In this document: positions 34,901 to 39,032 of the stretch, one piece after another
How the letters are laid out: each line of letters opens with the position of its first letter
Numbering within the stretch: the first letter of the stretch is position 1
Notes under the pieces: model-generated
Databases searched by the model: none
Told to the model about the DNA's origin: nothing
What the model saw: only the letters and a program-made list of their open reading frames with translations
NCBI GenBank assembly: GCA_032622095.1
Contig: CP136067.1
Coordinates: forward strand, 135,163,990 to 135,227,989
Reading direction: 5' to 3'
Source of the DNA: Siphonodentalium dalli
Taxonomy: Eukaryota; Mollusca; Scaphopoda; Gadilida; Siphonodentaliidae
Length of the DNA: 64,000 nucleotides
Position numbers and translations under genes: made by a program

Positions 34901-35653
34901 AGAGTGGAAAATCAATAATATATATGACGACTATCCAAGCAGTGTAGAGGGACACCTTAAACATTCCAATCACTCATCTAATTATATATATATATTAATG
35001 TGCTGATTTTAGGTGAATTTTCCATGCTATTATCTTTCTTTATTGGACACTAAATCATGATTAAACTTCAAAATTCTGACTGACACATGATTATATACCC
35101 ATTTATCACATATCTTTTCTGTCGACTTCTTTAACTTTTCTCTTCTATCACAGCTCCCTCCTTCTCATCCCTGCACTATTTTCCCAACATCTATGAGACA
35201 ACACAGAACTAAAGCTAAATTACTGGCTTCCTTACCCTATAACTGTCTACATTGACACTTATAACATCACCGGAGGAAAGGATCTTATTTAATAAAAGCC
35301 AAATATAGTGGTATCCCTTCCTCATTTGAACAGTTTGTTTGTCTATGTATAAATTGTCAATGTGATGTTCTGTTTTGTTCAAATAAAATATATACAGTTT
35401 AAATCAGATCAGATCTGAACAATGACACAATCTGTGCTTTACTGTAATGCAAATTAAAGACTGATGGTGATTTCCAATTTTGAAAGTAAACAAGTCTGGT
35501 TTATACTGATTTTATCAAAAATGGCCAATTCGGTGTCCAGTTACATCTTGAGCTGTTATTTTGAATTGTTTTTCAGATGCGCCAGCAACAGTCGATGTAC
35601 TGCAGTCTAAATGTTTGTTGGATAGGGCACAGTTCACTTACGGACCTAGCTGA
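5212..35653 (+). CDS. Xanthine dehydrogenase / aldehyde oxidase family protein, C-terminal part (10 exons)
   Basis: Molybdenum hydroxylase that oxidises purines or aldehydes at a pterin-bound molybdenum centre; family members are normally cytosolic homodimers. Exons 5212-5321, 6534-6647, 12642-12803, 19048-19176, 23046-23176, 24132-24263, 24784-24907, 27714-27810, 33092-33199 and 35577-35653 join in frame to 1184 nt, about 393 residues, against about 1330 for the whole family protein. In order one sees [30 protein letters not shown] (cofactor loop), [17 protein letters not shown], and KAVGEPPL, whose Glu is the family's catalytic base. The C-terminus [13 protein letters not shown] also fits the family. 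Upstream domains (2Fe-2S, FAD) lie outside the window. All introns are GT-AG except the second (GC-AG). No frameshift or stop breaks the joined frame. The residues that separate xanthine dehydrogenase from aldehyde oxidase are upstream, so I leave the substrate open. Confidence 0.9.
5770..5905. mobile_element. Family I palindromic MITE, degraded
   Basis: The arms AGAATGAGG...GGTGAATTT and AAATTCACCCTCTGGGGACC face each other. The right end carries AAATGACAGACACACTATTT, as in the better copy at 21045-21314. The left terminus is lost. Confidence 0.6.
6163..6461. mobile_element. TTAA-flanked MITE with CCTCTTTGCTGC termini
   Basis: TTAA lies at 6159-6162 and 6462-6465. The termini CCTCTTTGCTGC and GCAGCGAAGAGG are inverted, and subterminal ATGACGTC / GACGTCAT extends the symmetry. 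It is 299 bp and non-coding. The ends differ from the CCCTTTC families elsewhere in the window, so this is a separate TTAA family. Confidence 0.7.
6534..6647 (+). CDS. XDH/AOX exon B
   Basis: Acceptor TTGAAG ahead of GTGACGCC. It encodes [20 protein letters not shown] to EIQEYNK. The only donor that keeps the family alignment is AAG|GCAAGT, a GC donor whose other positions fit the 5' splice consensus exactly. The exon is 114 nt and in phase 0 at both ends. Confidence 0.82.
6677..6894. mobile_element. Family H palindromic MITE (CAGTAATGCCC ends, TA target)
   Basis: The element begins CAGTAATGCTCTAA and ends TTAGAGCATTACTG, flanked by TA on both sides. The two arms share GGATTTAGTCGGAAATATGG and its complement around a short centre, so it folds almost end to end. 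A TA duplication suggests a Tc1/mariner-type non-autonomous element. It lies 29 bases after exon B. Confidence 0.75.
7075..7545. repeat. Imperfect inverted repeat / foldback
   Basis: The left arm (GGATCATGCCTAGAATTTCT, then TTCCACCAG, CTTTTTGAAG, ACCTAATAAAG, TCCTTAATAATGTACTTCA) is mirrored on the right by TGAAGTACATTATTAAGGA, CTTCAAAAACTT, CTGGTGGAA and GGCATGATC. It is probably a diverged foldback MITE. No target duplication was identified. Confidence 0.5.
7700..7990. mobile_element. Family I MITE fragment
   Basis: Arms AGAATGAGGTCCCCAGAAGG and CTATGGGGACATCATTCTG face each other around 7718-7802. They are followed by tail sequence (CTCATCTTCTCTG) also seen at 23310 and 23752. An ORF over it is a shadow of the repeat. 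Confidence 0.5.
8147..8371. mobile_element. TTAA-flanked near-perfect palindrome (CCCTTTCAGTGCC ends)
   Basis: TTAA lies at 8143-8146 and 8372-8375. The left arm runs from CCCTTTCAGTGCCAAGTCCG through TGATCATTTTTCAAAT to a centre of repeated GAGCTCTTTCCATC. The right arm is its complement almost base for base. It is 225 bp and non-coding. Confidence 0.8.
8372..8700 (+). other. No gene seen
   Basis: AT-rich intron sequence without repeats or coding features that I recognise. Confidence 0.5.
8907..11949 (+). mobile_element. hAT transposon, full length, decayed
   Basis: A 3043-bp element begins TAGGGTTTAAT and ends in the inverse ATTAAACCCTA. It is flanked by the 8-bp duplication ATTGTATC (8899-8906 and 11950-11957). 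Subterminal GC-rich blocks of CCCGGG / GGTTCCCGG repeats sit at both ends (about 8918-9000 and 11865-11930), as expected for transposase binding. An 8-bp duplication and this type of end identify the hAT superfamily, and the interior carries the matching transposase remnant. It is inserted in the intron after exon B. Confidence 0.92.
9612..11536 (+). pseudogene. hAT transposase (BED finger), broken
   Basis: The order of parts is intact. A BED-type zinc finger comes first (WEYFEKV...CKKCMKL...LLKHLRSVH). The catalytic core follows, with [20 protein letters not shown] and [10 protein letters not shown], then an acidic insert. [13 protein letters not shown] and a C-terminal hAT dimerisation region complete it (SVEAECSFS, then [16 protein letters not shown]). 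Reading frame is lost near 9920 and near 10605-10620, a stop and frame change occur near 10720-10745, and a TAG at 11435-11437 precedes the last 32 codons, which stay open to 11536. The copy is therefore inactive. Length and layout match ZBED-like hAT transposases. Each break would be confirmed by aligning to a full-length relative. Confidence 0.88.
12086..12641 (+). other. No gene seen before exon C
   Basis: Intron sequence with an AT-rich stretch of short TATAAA-like repeats at 12170-12235. No coding evidence. Confidence 0.5.
12642..12803 (+). CDS. XDH/AOX exon C
   Basis: Acceptor CACAACAG, donor AAG|GTAGAG, phase 0 at both ends. It encodes [17 protein letters not shown], an [15 protein letters not shown] strand, and [14 protein letters not shown]. 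In the family, the Gln of GQG contacts the molybdenum cofactor. Confidence 0.9.
12804..13376 (+). other. First part of the intron after exon C
   Basis: Low-complexity, partly self-complementary sequence near 12850-12935 (AATAAAGTTACGTTTATT and repeated CTTTATTAGGT). No coding feature otherwise. Confidence 0.5.
13377..13614. mobile_element. TTAA-flanked MITE (CCCTTTGAGTGCC ends) carrying the hairpin module
   Basis: TTAA lies at 13373-13376 and 13615-13618. Termini CCCTTTGAGTGCC and inverse AGCACTCAAAGGG, with CCGAT-type subterminal symmetry. Inside, at 13410-13493, is the hairpin GCCAATGCATTCTCTTATAT...ATATAAGAGAATGCATTGGC, also found in elements with other termini. Confidence 0.75.
13985..15215. 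mobile_element. Non-autonomous hAT element, 1.2 kb
   Basis: The 8-bp duplication GTATAGTT (13977-13984 and 15216-15223) flanks ends TAGTGCTGGGACGGTTG and, inverted, TAGCTGTGCTGGGACGGTTG (three bases differ in length). Subterminal GGTTAACCGG-like motifs occur at both ends (CCGGATAACCGGTTACGG; TTAACCTGTTATGG). I see no recognisable transposase. A short reading frame around 14281-14631 includes a basic stretch ([17 protein letters not shown]) that I cannot assign. Confidence 0.82.
15224..15735 (+). other. No gene seen
   Basis: Intron sequence without features I can support. Confidence 0.5.
15740..15870. mobile_element. TTAA MITE, left part only
   Basis: TTAA at 15736-15739 is followed by CCCTATTGTGATGGGAGCTG and one hairpin module (about 15783-15852). 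The right terminus found in the copies at 444-695 and 34378-34632 is missing. Confidence 0.55.
16468..16628. repeat. Foldback palindrome, about 65-bp arms
   Basis: GGAGTAATCAATTAGTTCCG, AGAATAACGTT, AATAATTCA and GAGAGACG on the left are mirrored on the right by CGTCTCTC, TGAATTAT, AACGTAATTCT and CGGAACCAATTGATTACTC. Probably a MITE; no clear target duplication. Confidence 0.6.
16875..17502 (+). mobile_element. Non-autonomous Helitron with 122-bp tandem units
   Basis: It begins TCTCATATATATTTTG after a host A. It ends with the stem-loop GCCCGGACAACGTCGGGC (17474-17491), seven bases and CTAG (17499-17502), followed by T. A 122-bp unit starting CTTGCCCCGGATACGAATTT recurs at 17110, 17232 and 17354, plus a partial unit before it. 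Overlapping ORFs on both strands are repeat shadows. Confidence 0.85.
17700..18010. repeat. Foldback followed by AT-rich low complexity
   Basis: ATTCTATACAAAATTTATTAA (about 17770) is mirrored by TTAATAAATTTTGTGTAGAAT (about 17840), with outer arms GAGATCC and GGATCTC-like. After it, 17890-18010 is almost only A and T (TATTATAAT-type). Confidence 0.5.
18011..19047 (+). other. No gene seen before exon D
   Basis: Intron sequence. A minus-strand ORF over 18096-18410 has no recognisable motif, and I do not call it. Confidence 0.5.
19048..19176 (+). CDS. XDH/AOX exon D
   Basis: Acceptor ATTTCAG, donor GCA|GTGAGT, phase 0 at both ends. It encodes [38 protein letters not shown] and LCSA. This matches the family strand-helix unit following the cofactor loop (T-x-T--x-N--S-ST-GS pattern). 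Confidence 0.9.
19308..19534. mobile_element. Family H MITE, rearranged
   Basis: The left end CAGTAATGCCCTAAATAATC is intact. The centre GGATTTAGTCGGAAATATGG is duplicated, and the right arm is shortened (CCCATAATTACTG), so part of the right end has been deleted. Confidence 0.65.
19535..20740 (+). other. No gene seen
   Basis: Intron sequence. A lone TTAACCCTTAGGATCCC near 20309 resembles a TTAA-element end, but I found no partner. Confidence 0.45.
20745..20890. repeat. Foldback palindrome
   Basis: The arms GTTATGTTG, AAGATTTTATGAAACTCG and ATAAATTTGATTC are mirrored by GAATCAAATTTAT, CGTTTCATAAAATCTT and CAACATAAC around CACAACTCGTCTAC. Confidence 0.6.
21045..21314. mobile_element. Family I MITE with 8-bp target duplication
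   Basis: Flanked by TTCTTGCG at 21037-21044 and 21315-21322. Ends CAAGCCTTGAAATAG and CTATTTCAAAGCT are inverted. Inside are several facing copies of AGAATGAGGTCCCCAGAGGG / CCCTCTGGGGACCTCATTCT. The 8-bp duplication suggests hAT-type mobilisation, though the terminal bases are not the usual ones. Confidence 0.7.
21330..21754 (+). repeat. Repeat G, copy 2
   Basis: It opens with a coding-like stretch [20 protein letters not shown] and QSSV, then TGA, as in the other copies. A conserved tail follows (GGATGAGGATGG, CGGCCATATTTCGTTGAAC, ATCTTGATGAAATGGGGACC). It lies directly before an F repeat. Confidence 0.65.
21819..22349. mobile_element. TTAA-flanked element, 531 bp, CTCTTTCACTGCC ends
   Basis: TTAA at 21815-21818 and 22350-22353, with 13-bp inverted ends CTCTTTCACTGCC. 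The interior has a diverged direct duplication of about 180 bp starting GTATTTCTCAATAAC (near 21900 and 22069). Inserted in repeat F. Confidence 0.75.
22590..22988. mobile_element. hAT-type MITE with poly-C tract
   Basis: The 8-bp duplication CCGAACAA (22582-22589, 22989-22996) flanks ends CTGGGGCGCCGGAAG and, inverted, CAGGGGCGCCGGAAG. CAGGGGCG is a classic hAT terminus. It contains a run of about 42 C at 22920-22961. Non-coding; glycine- or proline-rich ORFs over it are artefacts. Confidence 0.85.
23046..23176 (+). CDS. XDH/AOX exon E
   Basis: Acceptor TTCCTTCCTCAATCAG, donor CTACAT|GTGAGT. It encodes [31 protein letters not shown] and [11 protein letters not shown], plus two bases of a Met codon completed by exon F. 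This is the helical segment of the molybdenum domain (family pattern W-x2-L/W-V-x-A-Y). A family I MITE starts eight bases after the exon. Confidence 0.88.
23185..23552. mobile_element. Family I MITE, right-truncated, beside the exon E donor
   Basis: It starts CAAGCCTGCAAATAGTGGG eight bases into the intron, then AGAATGAGGTCCCCAGAGGG and its inverse, and a long tail shared with 37900-38100 (in inverse) and 42180-42320. The right terminus is not present. Confidence 0.65.
23628..23848. mobile_element. Family I MITE, second copy in the same intron
   Basis: Ends AGCCTGATTATAGTGTGTCT and inverse AGCGTGATTATAGTGTGCCT are well paired. The centre has the AGAATGAGGTCCCCAGACGG palindrome. Confidence 0.7.
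23902..24114. mobile_element. Family H MITE ending 17 bases before exon F
   Basis: Flanked by TA, begins CAGTAATGTCCTAAATAATC and ends GATTATTTAGGGCATTACTG. It is a near-perfect palindrome. Only TATTATTACTTTTGCAG separates it from the exon, so the branch point probably lies inside the element. Confidence 0.82.
24132..24263 (+). CDS. XDH/AOX exon F
   Basis: Acceptor ACTTTTGCAG, donor GAGAG|GTAAGG. It encodes [36 protein letters not shown] and ILYDCGE. This matches the family segment YF-YG-A--EVE-D-LTG-----R-DI--D-G-SLNP. The last codon (AG|C, Ser) is completed in exon G. Confidence 0.92.
24264..24783 (+). other. Intron after exon F
   Basis: GT-AG intron of 520 bp, one of the few here without a mobile element I can recognise. 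Confidence 0.6.
24784..24907 (+). CDS. XDH/AOX exon G
   Basis: Acceptor TATTTTAG, donor ACATGG|GTATGT. It encodes [32 protein letters not shown] and GELLSNRTW. The [13 protein letters not shown]-like block is among the most conserved in the family. The last 24 bases and the donor are duplicated many times in the following intron. The first three extra donors, at 24950, 24974 and 25016, keep the reading frame. Confidence 0.92.
24884..25515 (+). repeat. Minisatellite copying the exon G 3' end and splice donor
   Basis: Units of ACATGGGTATGTTATATAAA combined with variable linkers (GTGTGAACTGTTATCAAATC, TTGG, TCTG) recur about 20 times. The first unit is the true exon end. Frame stays open from the exon to 25066. 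ORFs on both strands further along reflect the repeat. Confidence 0.85.
25516..26538 (+). other. Intron stretch with one MITE, otherwise no gene
   Basis: A partly self-complementary section near 25670-25760 (GAAATGTTCAGATAATAAG and CTTATTGTCTAAACATTTC) and the diverged family H copy at 25906-26104 are the only features. Confidence 0.5.
25906..26104. mobile_element. Family H MITE, diverged
   Basis: TA-flanked, begins CAGTAATGTCCAAAATAAAC and ends TTCTGACATTACTG. The arms keep ACCACAGCAGAATTAT and the inverse ATAATTCTGCTGTGGT. Confidence 0.7.
26539..27016 (-). repeat. Repeat J, copy 1 (reverse)
   Basis: Read in reverse it matches 32360-32790: CCTCCCTCCCTC...ATTAAAAAATAAAA...CATGCTTACAATGTGCA here pairs with GAGGGAGGGAGG...TGCACATAGTAAGCATG there. 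The outer ends carry TAGGCC / GGCCTA. A short CAGTAATGCCCTAAATAAT fragment of family H sits near 26562. Confidence 0.65.
27384..27596. mobile_element. Family H MITE, well preserved
   Basis: TA-flanked; CAGTAATGCCCTGAATAATC to GATTATTTAGGGCATTACTG. Nearly full palindrome of 213 bp, 117 bases before exon H. Confidence 0.82.
27714..27810 (+). CDS. XDH/AOX exon H
   Basis: Acceptor ATTTTGTAG, donor AAAAG|GTAGGA. Starts on a codon boundary and ends one base into the Ala codon of AVGEPP. It encodes [20 protein letters not shown] and [12 protein letters not shown], matching the family KDIP-DFRV-LL---PN----L-SK block. Confidence 0.92.
27811..28299 (+). other. First part of the intron after exon H
   Basis: AT-rich; no recognisable element or coding feature. 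Confidence 0.5.
28300..29650. mobile_element. Foldback element with long inverted arms
   Basis: The left arm (GTGTAGTTTTCTCAG, TATCCACTGAGCAC, CCAGATGTCTTAAAAGGCCA, GGATAAATTGACA, AAATGCCGTTGA) is mirrored across about 1.3 kb by TCAACGGCATCT, TCAATTTATCCCC, GCCTTTTAAGACATCTGG, GTGCTCAGTGGATTA and CTGAGAAAAACTACAC. The arms are about 450-500 bp and diverged. A family H MITE (28926-29137) sits in the loop. I could not define a target duplication. Confidence 0.7.
28926..29137. mobile_element. Family H MITE in the foldback loop
   Basis: TA-flanked, CAGTAATGCCCTAAATAATT to GATTATTTAGGGCATTACTG, full palindrome. It is younger than the foldback it interrupts. Confidence 0.8.
29813..30748 (+). mobile_element. 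Non-autonomous Helitron with doubled 5' end
   Basis: Two 5' ends lie 29 bases apart: TCTACTATATATTTTGAGAC at 29813 and TCTATTATATATTTTGGAAG at 29842, each after A. The 3' end has the stem-loop ACCCGGACGAAGTCGGGT (30721-30738) and CTAG (30745-30748) before T. The interior repeats GACCTTCAAAATGG and TCAAGGTCAAATCGGGT. No Rep/helicase. Confidence 0.8.
30749..31437 (+). mobile_element. Helitron-like remnant
   Basis: It shares internal phrases with the preceding Helitron (CGAAAACGGCTGCACCGATC, ACCTTGACCTTGAAAATG) and ends CTGCTAG before T. The terminal stem-loop is not clear and the 5' end is buried in TATATGTGTG repeats, so this is a tentative call. Confidence 0.45.
31812..32191 (-). repeat. Repeat F, copy 2 (reverse)
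   Basis: The reverse complement matches 51781-52165 along its length: GTGATGTGAAACACTCCAGT, CGATAGATGCGTCCCGAATC, TTGTAAATATTTACA-type core, CGAACAAGTACATAATATGT. No A or B box seen and no terminal inverted repeat found. Confidence 0.75.
32321..33029 (+). mobile_element. Repeat J, copy 2, with terminal inverted repeats
   Basis: Starts AAGGCCAAAA...GTTTTGGTTCTCGGGC and ends GCCTGAGAACCAAAAC...TTTTGGCCTAA, giving inverted ends of about 35 bp with A-run differences. The inner part is inverse to 26539-27016. It stops 62 bases before exon I. Confidence 0.7.
33092..33199 (+). CDS. XDH/AOX exon I (catalytic Glu)
   Basis: Acceptor CTTCTTTCCAG, donor CTAG|GTAAGG. It encodes [31 protein letters not shown] and SHFQL. 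The Glu of GEPP corresponds to the general base that activates the molybdenum-bound water in this family. Confidence 0.93.
33223..34198 (+). repeat. 20-bp minisatellite, nearly 50 copies
   Basis: The unit GCACCTCCGTCATCACTCAG and variants (GTCGTC, ATCATC) run for almost 1 kb, starting 23 bases after exon I. The unit has no stop in any forward frame and 20 is not a multiple of 3, so all three frames are open and give the same 20-residue peptide repeat. I treat the long ORFs as artefacts. Confidence 0.92.
34378..34632. mobile_element. TTAA MITE with two hairpins, best copy
   Basis: TTAA at 34374-34377 and 34633-34636. Ends CCCTTTCGTGACGGGAGCTG and inverse GAAGCTCCAGTCATGGAAGG. Two hairpin modules face each other at about 34424-34490 and 34520-34590, separated by GTAAATATTGTTAGGC. 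Confidence 0.82.
34637..35576 (+). other. Rest of the last intron, no gene seen
   Basis: AT-rich. An AATAAA at about 35384 lies before the final exon and is not the gene's poly(A) signal. Confidence 0.5.
35577..35653 (+). CDS. XDH/AOX exon J, C-terminus and stop
   Basis: Acceptor TTGTTTTTCAG. It completes Asp and encodes [24 protein letters not shown], then TGA at 35651-35653. The D-PAT-----C pattern is the usual end of the family protein. Confidence 0.9.
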
Positions 35654-36320
35654 ACAAACATATATGAAATTGTTCAACTTCAGCCAATATTCGCTGCATC
35701 GACGACAGGTTACCTACTAATAAGACTTCATCAAAAATGTTTAAATCAGATCAACTTCATCCCAACTTTGCTGCATCAACGACATGTTACTTACTAACCA
35801 GACTTCATCAAATCTATTATATATTTTGGAACTTATGTCTGTATGTATGTGATGTGTGTATGTGGGTTATAGACTCAAAAACTGCTAGACCGATTCGACT
35901 CAAATTTGGTTTGTAGGCCTACCTTGATCCCAGGAACAATATGGGCGGGTCCAATTTCATGTGCGACCGTGTCCTTGACCTTGACCTCACTCATATAGGC
36001 ATATTTCTGGACCTCGACCGATCTGACTCATATTTGGTAGGTAGGCGTTCTTTGATCCCACGAACAATATGGGCTGGCTGAGGTTCAATTTCTCGTGCAA
36101 TCTTGTCCTTGACCTTGACCTCGCTCATATACGTTCATATAGGCATGTTTAGGTCTGCCCGGACGAAGTCGGGCACATCAGCTAGTATATATATAATTAT
36201 CAAATCAACTTCAGTCAACTTGATAACATGGCTGAACCAAAAATATAAATTTGTTCAACTTCAGCCCAATTTCACTCCATCAGGAACAGTCAGATCACTC
36301 ATCTGTGGAGCAGACTGTAT
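35654..36320 (+). repeat. Tandem repeats behind the stop codon, split by a Helitron
   Basis: A unit of CAACTTCAGCC, CTGCATCAACGAC, TTACTTACTAA and GACTTCATCAAA recurs at about 35680, 35750 and, diverged, 36240. It is likely part of the 3' UTR or just beyond. I find no AATAAA nearby and cannot fix the transcript end. Confidence 0.5.
35813..36185 (+). mobile_element. Non-autonomous Helitron, 373 bp
   Basis: Starts TCTATTATATATTTTGGAAC after A. Ends with GCCCGGACGAAGTCGGGC (36157-36174), seven bases and CTAG (36182-36185) before T. Interior has a doubled phrase (GTCCTTGACCTTGACCTC, ACAATATGGGC). It lies 160 bases behind the XDH/AOX stop codon. Confidence 0.87.
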
Positions 36321-36534
36321 CATACATATATGAATACGGTGAACTTGAGTCGTAAAAATATGAGGAGCCTGAAATTATAGTCACAGGCTAATGTTCAAGT
36401 GCTTAATGACTCATGCGATTAAATAGATATGGCTCATTCAAACCCAAAATTATGTGTACATAACTTGGTAAGAAGTATCCAAAAACATAAAAAATTGTTT
36501 TACCACTAATTTTCCCGAATATACAGGAGATATT

Positions 36535-37230
36535 CAGGGAGGGAGATGTTCAGGGAGGGAGATGTTTGTCCTGGAAAAAGTTAATTTCCCACCGTTTCAT
36601 GACTATATACAGCAAAATAAGCAATTTTACCATAAGAGGATTTTATGTCATGTAGGTGATGGGTGCATGGGGGGGGTGGATGTAAAAAATATCCAGGCCT
36701 GTTCAATTAAAAAAAAAAGAATGAAGATTTAAATAAGGAAACAAAAAAATTCTGGCCATTTCAGGATCAAACGATATCAAATGAGTGAAATTTATTTTTA
36801 GTCATAAATGGGGGGGGGGGGAGGGGGGGGGGAGATATTCAGGGAGGGAGATGTTTGTCACTTGTAAAATAAAAAACAAAATTAATTAAATATCAAAAAT
36901 CACTTTTCTGGCCATTTCAGGGTCAAACAATATCAAATGAGTGAAATTTATTTTTAGTCATACATGGGGGTGGGGGGGGGGGGATATTCAGGGGGGCAGA
37001 TGACATGTCACACCTGTATCAAAATAGGTCGATAAATACCTGTACTAGCTTTCTACGAGCATTATATTTCCCAGACAAGACACATTGAAGTAATAAACAA
37101 TACAACTTTGAACACAATTATATGGACCCTGTATTGCTTATTTTGCTTTATATAGATAGTCATGAAATGACGAGCAATTAACTTCTTACGAGAAAAATTC
37201 AGGGTTTGGGGTGGGGGAAGATATCCTGTT
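36535..37230. repeat. Inverted-repeat element with G-rich core
   Basis: TTTCATGACTATATACAGCAAAATAAGCAA on the left is mirrored by TTGCTTATTTTGCTTTATAT...AGTCATGAAATGA on the right. Between them a unit with GGTCAAACAATATCAAATGA and TTTATTTTTAGTCATA recurs with runs of G (near 36668, 36812, 36968). Confidence 0.55.
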
Positions 37231-37369
37231 ACACTGGGAAAAATTCAAAAGTGAATATTATTAGGTGTGTTTTGGGGCTCAAACCGCCATGTGGCTTTAA
37301 GTGATATATAAAAACTATCCATTATTAGCTAAGTAATATGGTATTCCTGATTCAGGGACTGTAGGTTAC

Positions 37370-37592
37370 AAGTATATAAATGATAATTAACAAGCTCTTG
37401 AAACATCTCCAAAGCTTTCAGGCCAAGGCCTTCATCGTGAAATTTAATTCACTATAAAAGTTACATTCTTGCTGCTGCTTCAACACAATTAAAAGTTATA
37501 CATTTTATGGTGAATTAAATTCCACCAACGAAGACCTTGGGCCGAAAGCTTTGGAGATGTTTCAAGAGCTGTTAATTATCATTTATATACTT
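37370..37592. mobile_element. Foldback MITE with about 49-bp arms
   Basis: AAGTATATAAATGATAATTA, ACAAGCTCTTGAAACATCTC, CAAAGCTTTC is mirrored at the right end by the inverse with one change (GCTGTT for CTTGTT). Internal arms AAGGCCTTC and GACCTTGGGCC add to the fold. Confidence 0.72.
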
Positions 37593-37782
37593 CTATCCAT
37601 TATTATTATTATTATTATTATTATTGTTCATGAGTATAAAAGAGATCTGAACATTCTCGAGAGATCTGAATATTTTTGGTCATGAATATTATATTCTCAT
37701 TTGAATATTCATTTATATTGTAACATTTAAGTTTTAATGGAATTTATTTTTAAAATTATCTGACATTTGACATATTTTTGAA

Positions 37783-38220
37783 CAAGCCTTGAAATAGTGT
37801 GTGCGTCATTTGCAGAATGTGGTCCCCAGAGGGTGAATTTAGTGATGCTATCCTGCATGGTGGACTAGCATCACCAAATTCACCCTCTGGGGACCTCATT
37901 CTGCTAAGGCCTCAACTGCTATGGAAGACCTAGGATCAGATTGATTTTTCCCAGTTAAAATTGGTGATGTTCACCCATTAGTCACCTCGATTATGCATTT
38001 TATCTTCTAAAAATTAGGGGATATAGAAACTGAACAGATGGGAAAAAGTAACTAAAACAGTGCTAATTAAATACTACAGATACTTCCCAGAAGATGAGGC
38101 AGAATGAGGTCCCCATAGGGTGAAATTAGTGATGCCATTCCTCTGTGCGGGGTAAAGTCACTAAATTCACCTTCTGGGGACCTAATTCTGAAAATGACAG
38201 ACAAGCTGTTTGAAGGCTTG
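37783..38220. mobile_element. Family I MITE, longest copy
   Basis: Ends CAAGCCTTGAAATAGTGTGT and, inverted, TTTGAAGGCTTG. Two palindromic blocks (37817-37905 and 38100-38190) flank a middle tail with GTTCACCCATTAGTCACCTC. Non-coding. Confidence 0.7.
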
Positions 38221-39032
38221 GCGAGTGACAATTTTTGGTATCTACTCAAAAACACTAGATATCCTCTATTTATCTACCATTTCCTATGAAATTTGATGAT
38301 AAAAATGGCGATAATGAATTGTGATAAAAACATCTGTATCATTGCTGCAGTTGCAGTACAAGGCGCACATGATGTCATTGACTGGTCAAAATGATGAATG
38401 AACTGACATCACATCAATCGTATGAAAAATTAAAACAACATTCCATCGTATATTCTTGCGTACTATAAACAGATAGTTCGTAGATTTTTACATTATTTGG
38501 TTGCCTCCCATCGTGGGTATTATGGAAAAGCATATCACAAAGTAACTAATACATATATGTTGAGTATTTATTATATAATTATATAAAACTCGGGATAAAA
38601 GAATTTGTCCATTGAATTCAATTTCCGTTAGGCATATTCACGTCAACTTACAGGTTTGGGAGAATTTAGCAAATCGAGATAATTGTGTGAAACTGTTACA
38701 TTTACAGATTGGGAGAATTTACTCAAGAAAGCTTATCATCGAACACAAATCCAACAATTTTGGCTTTTAAAAATTTCCTAAAATGTAATTTGTGTGGTGG
38801 ATTCTGTCACACAAATGGTAGATAAATGTGTTGTATACACAATGTATTTGTAACAATTCATGTATCGTGACTCCGCTAGTTTTCGAGGATACATAGTGAC
38901 TCGGCAACCAAGGTCGCCTCGTTGCTATATGACCACGAAAACTAGCCTCGTCACGATGCACGAATCGATACAACCACATTGTGTATATAACACATATTTA
39001 TTACACTCTATAGTCTTTATATTATAAACATA
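38221..39032 (+). other. No gene seen
   Basis: AT-rich sequence. A loose inverse relation between CATGTATCGTGACTCCGCTA and TAGCCTCGTCACGATGCACG (about 38860-38960) is the only structure. Confidence 0.45.
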
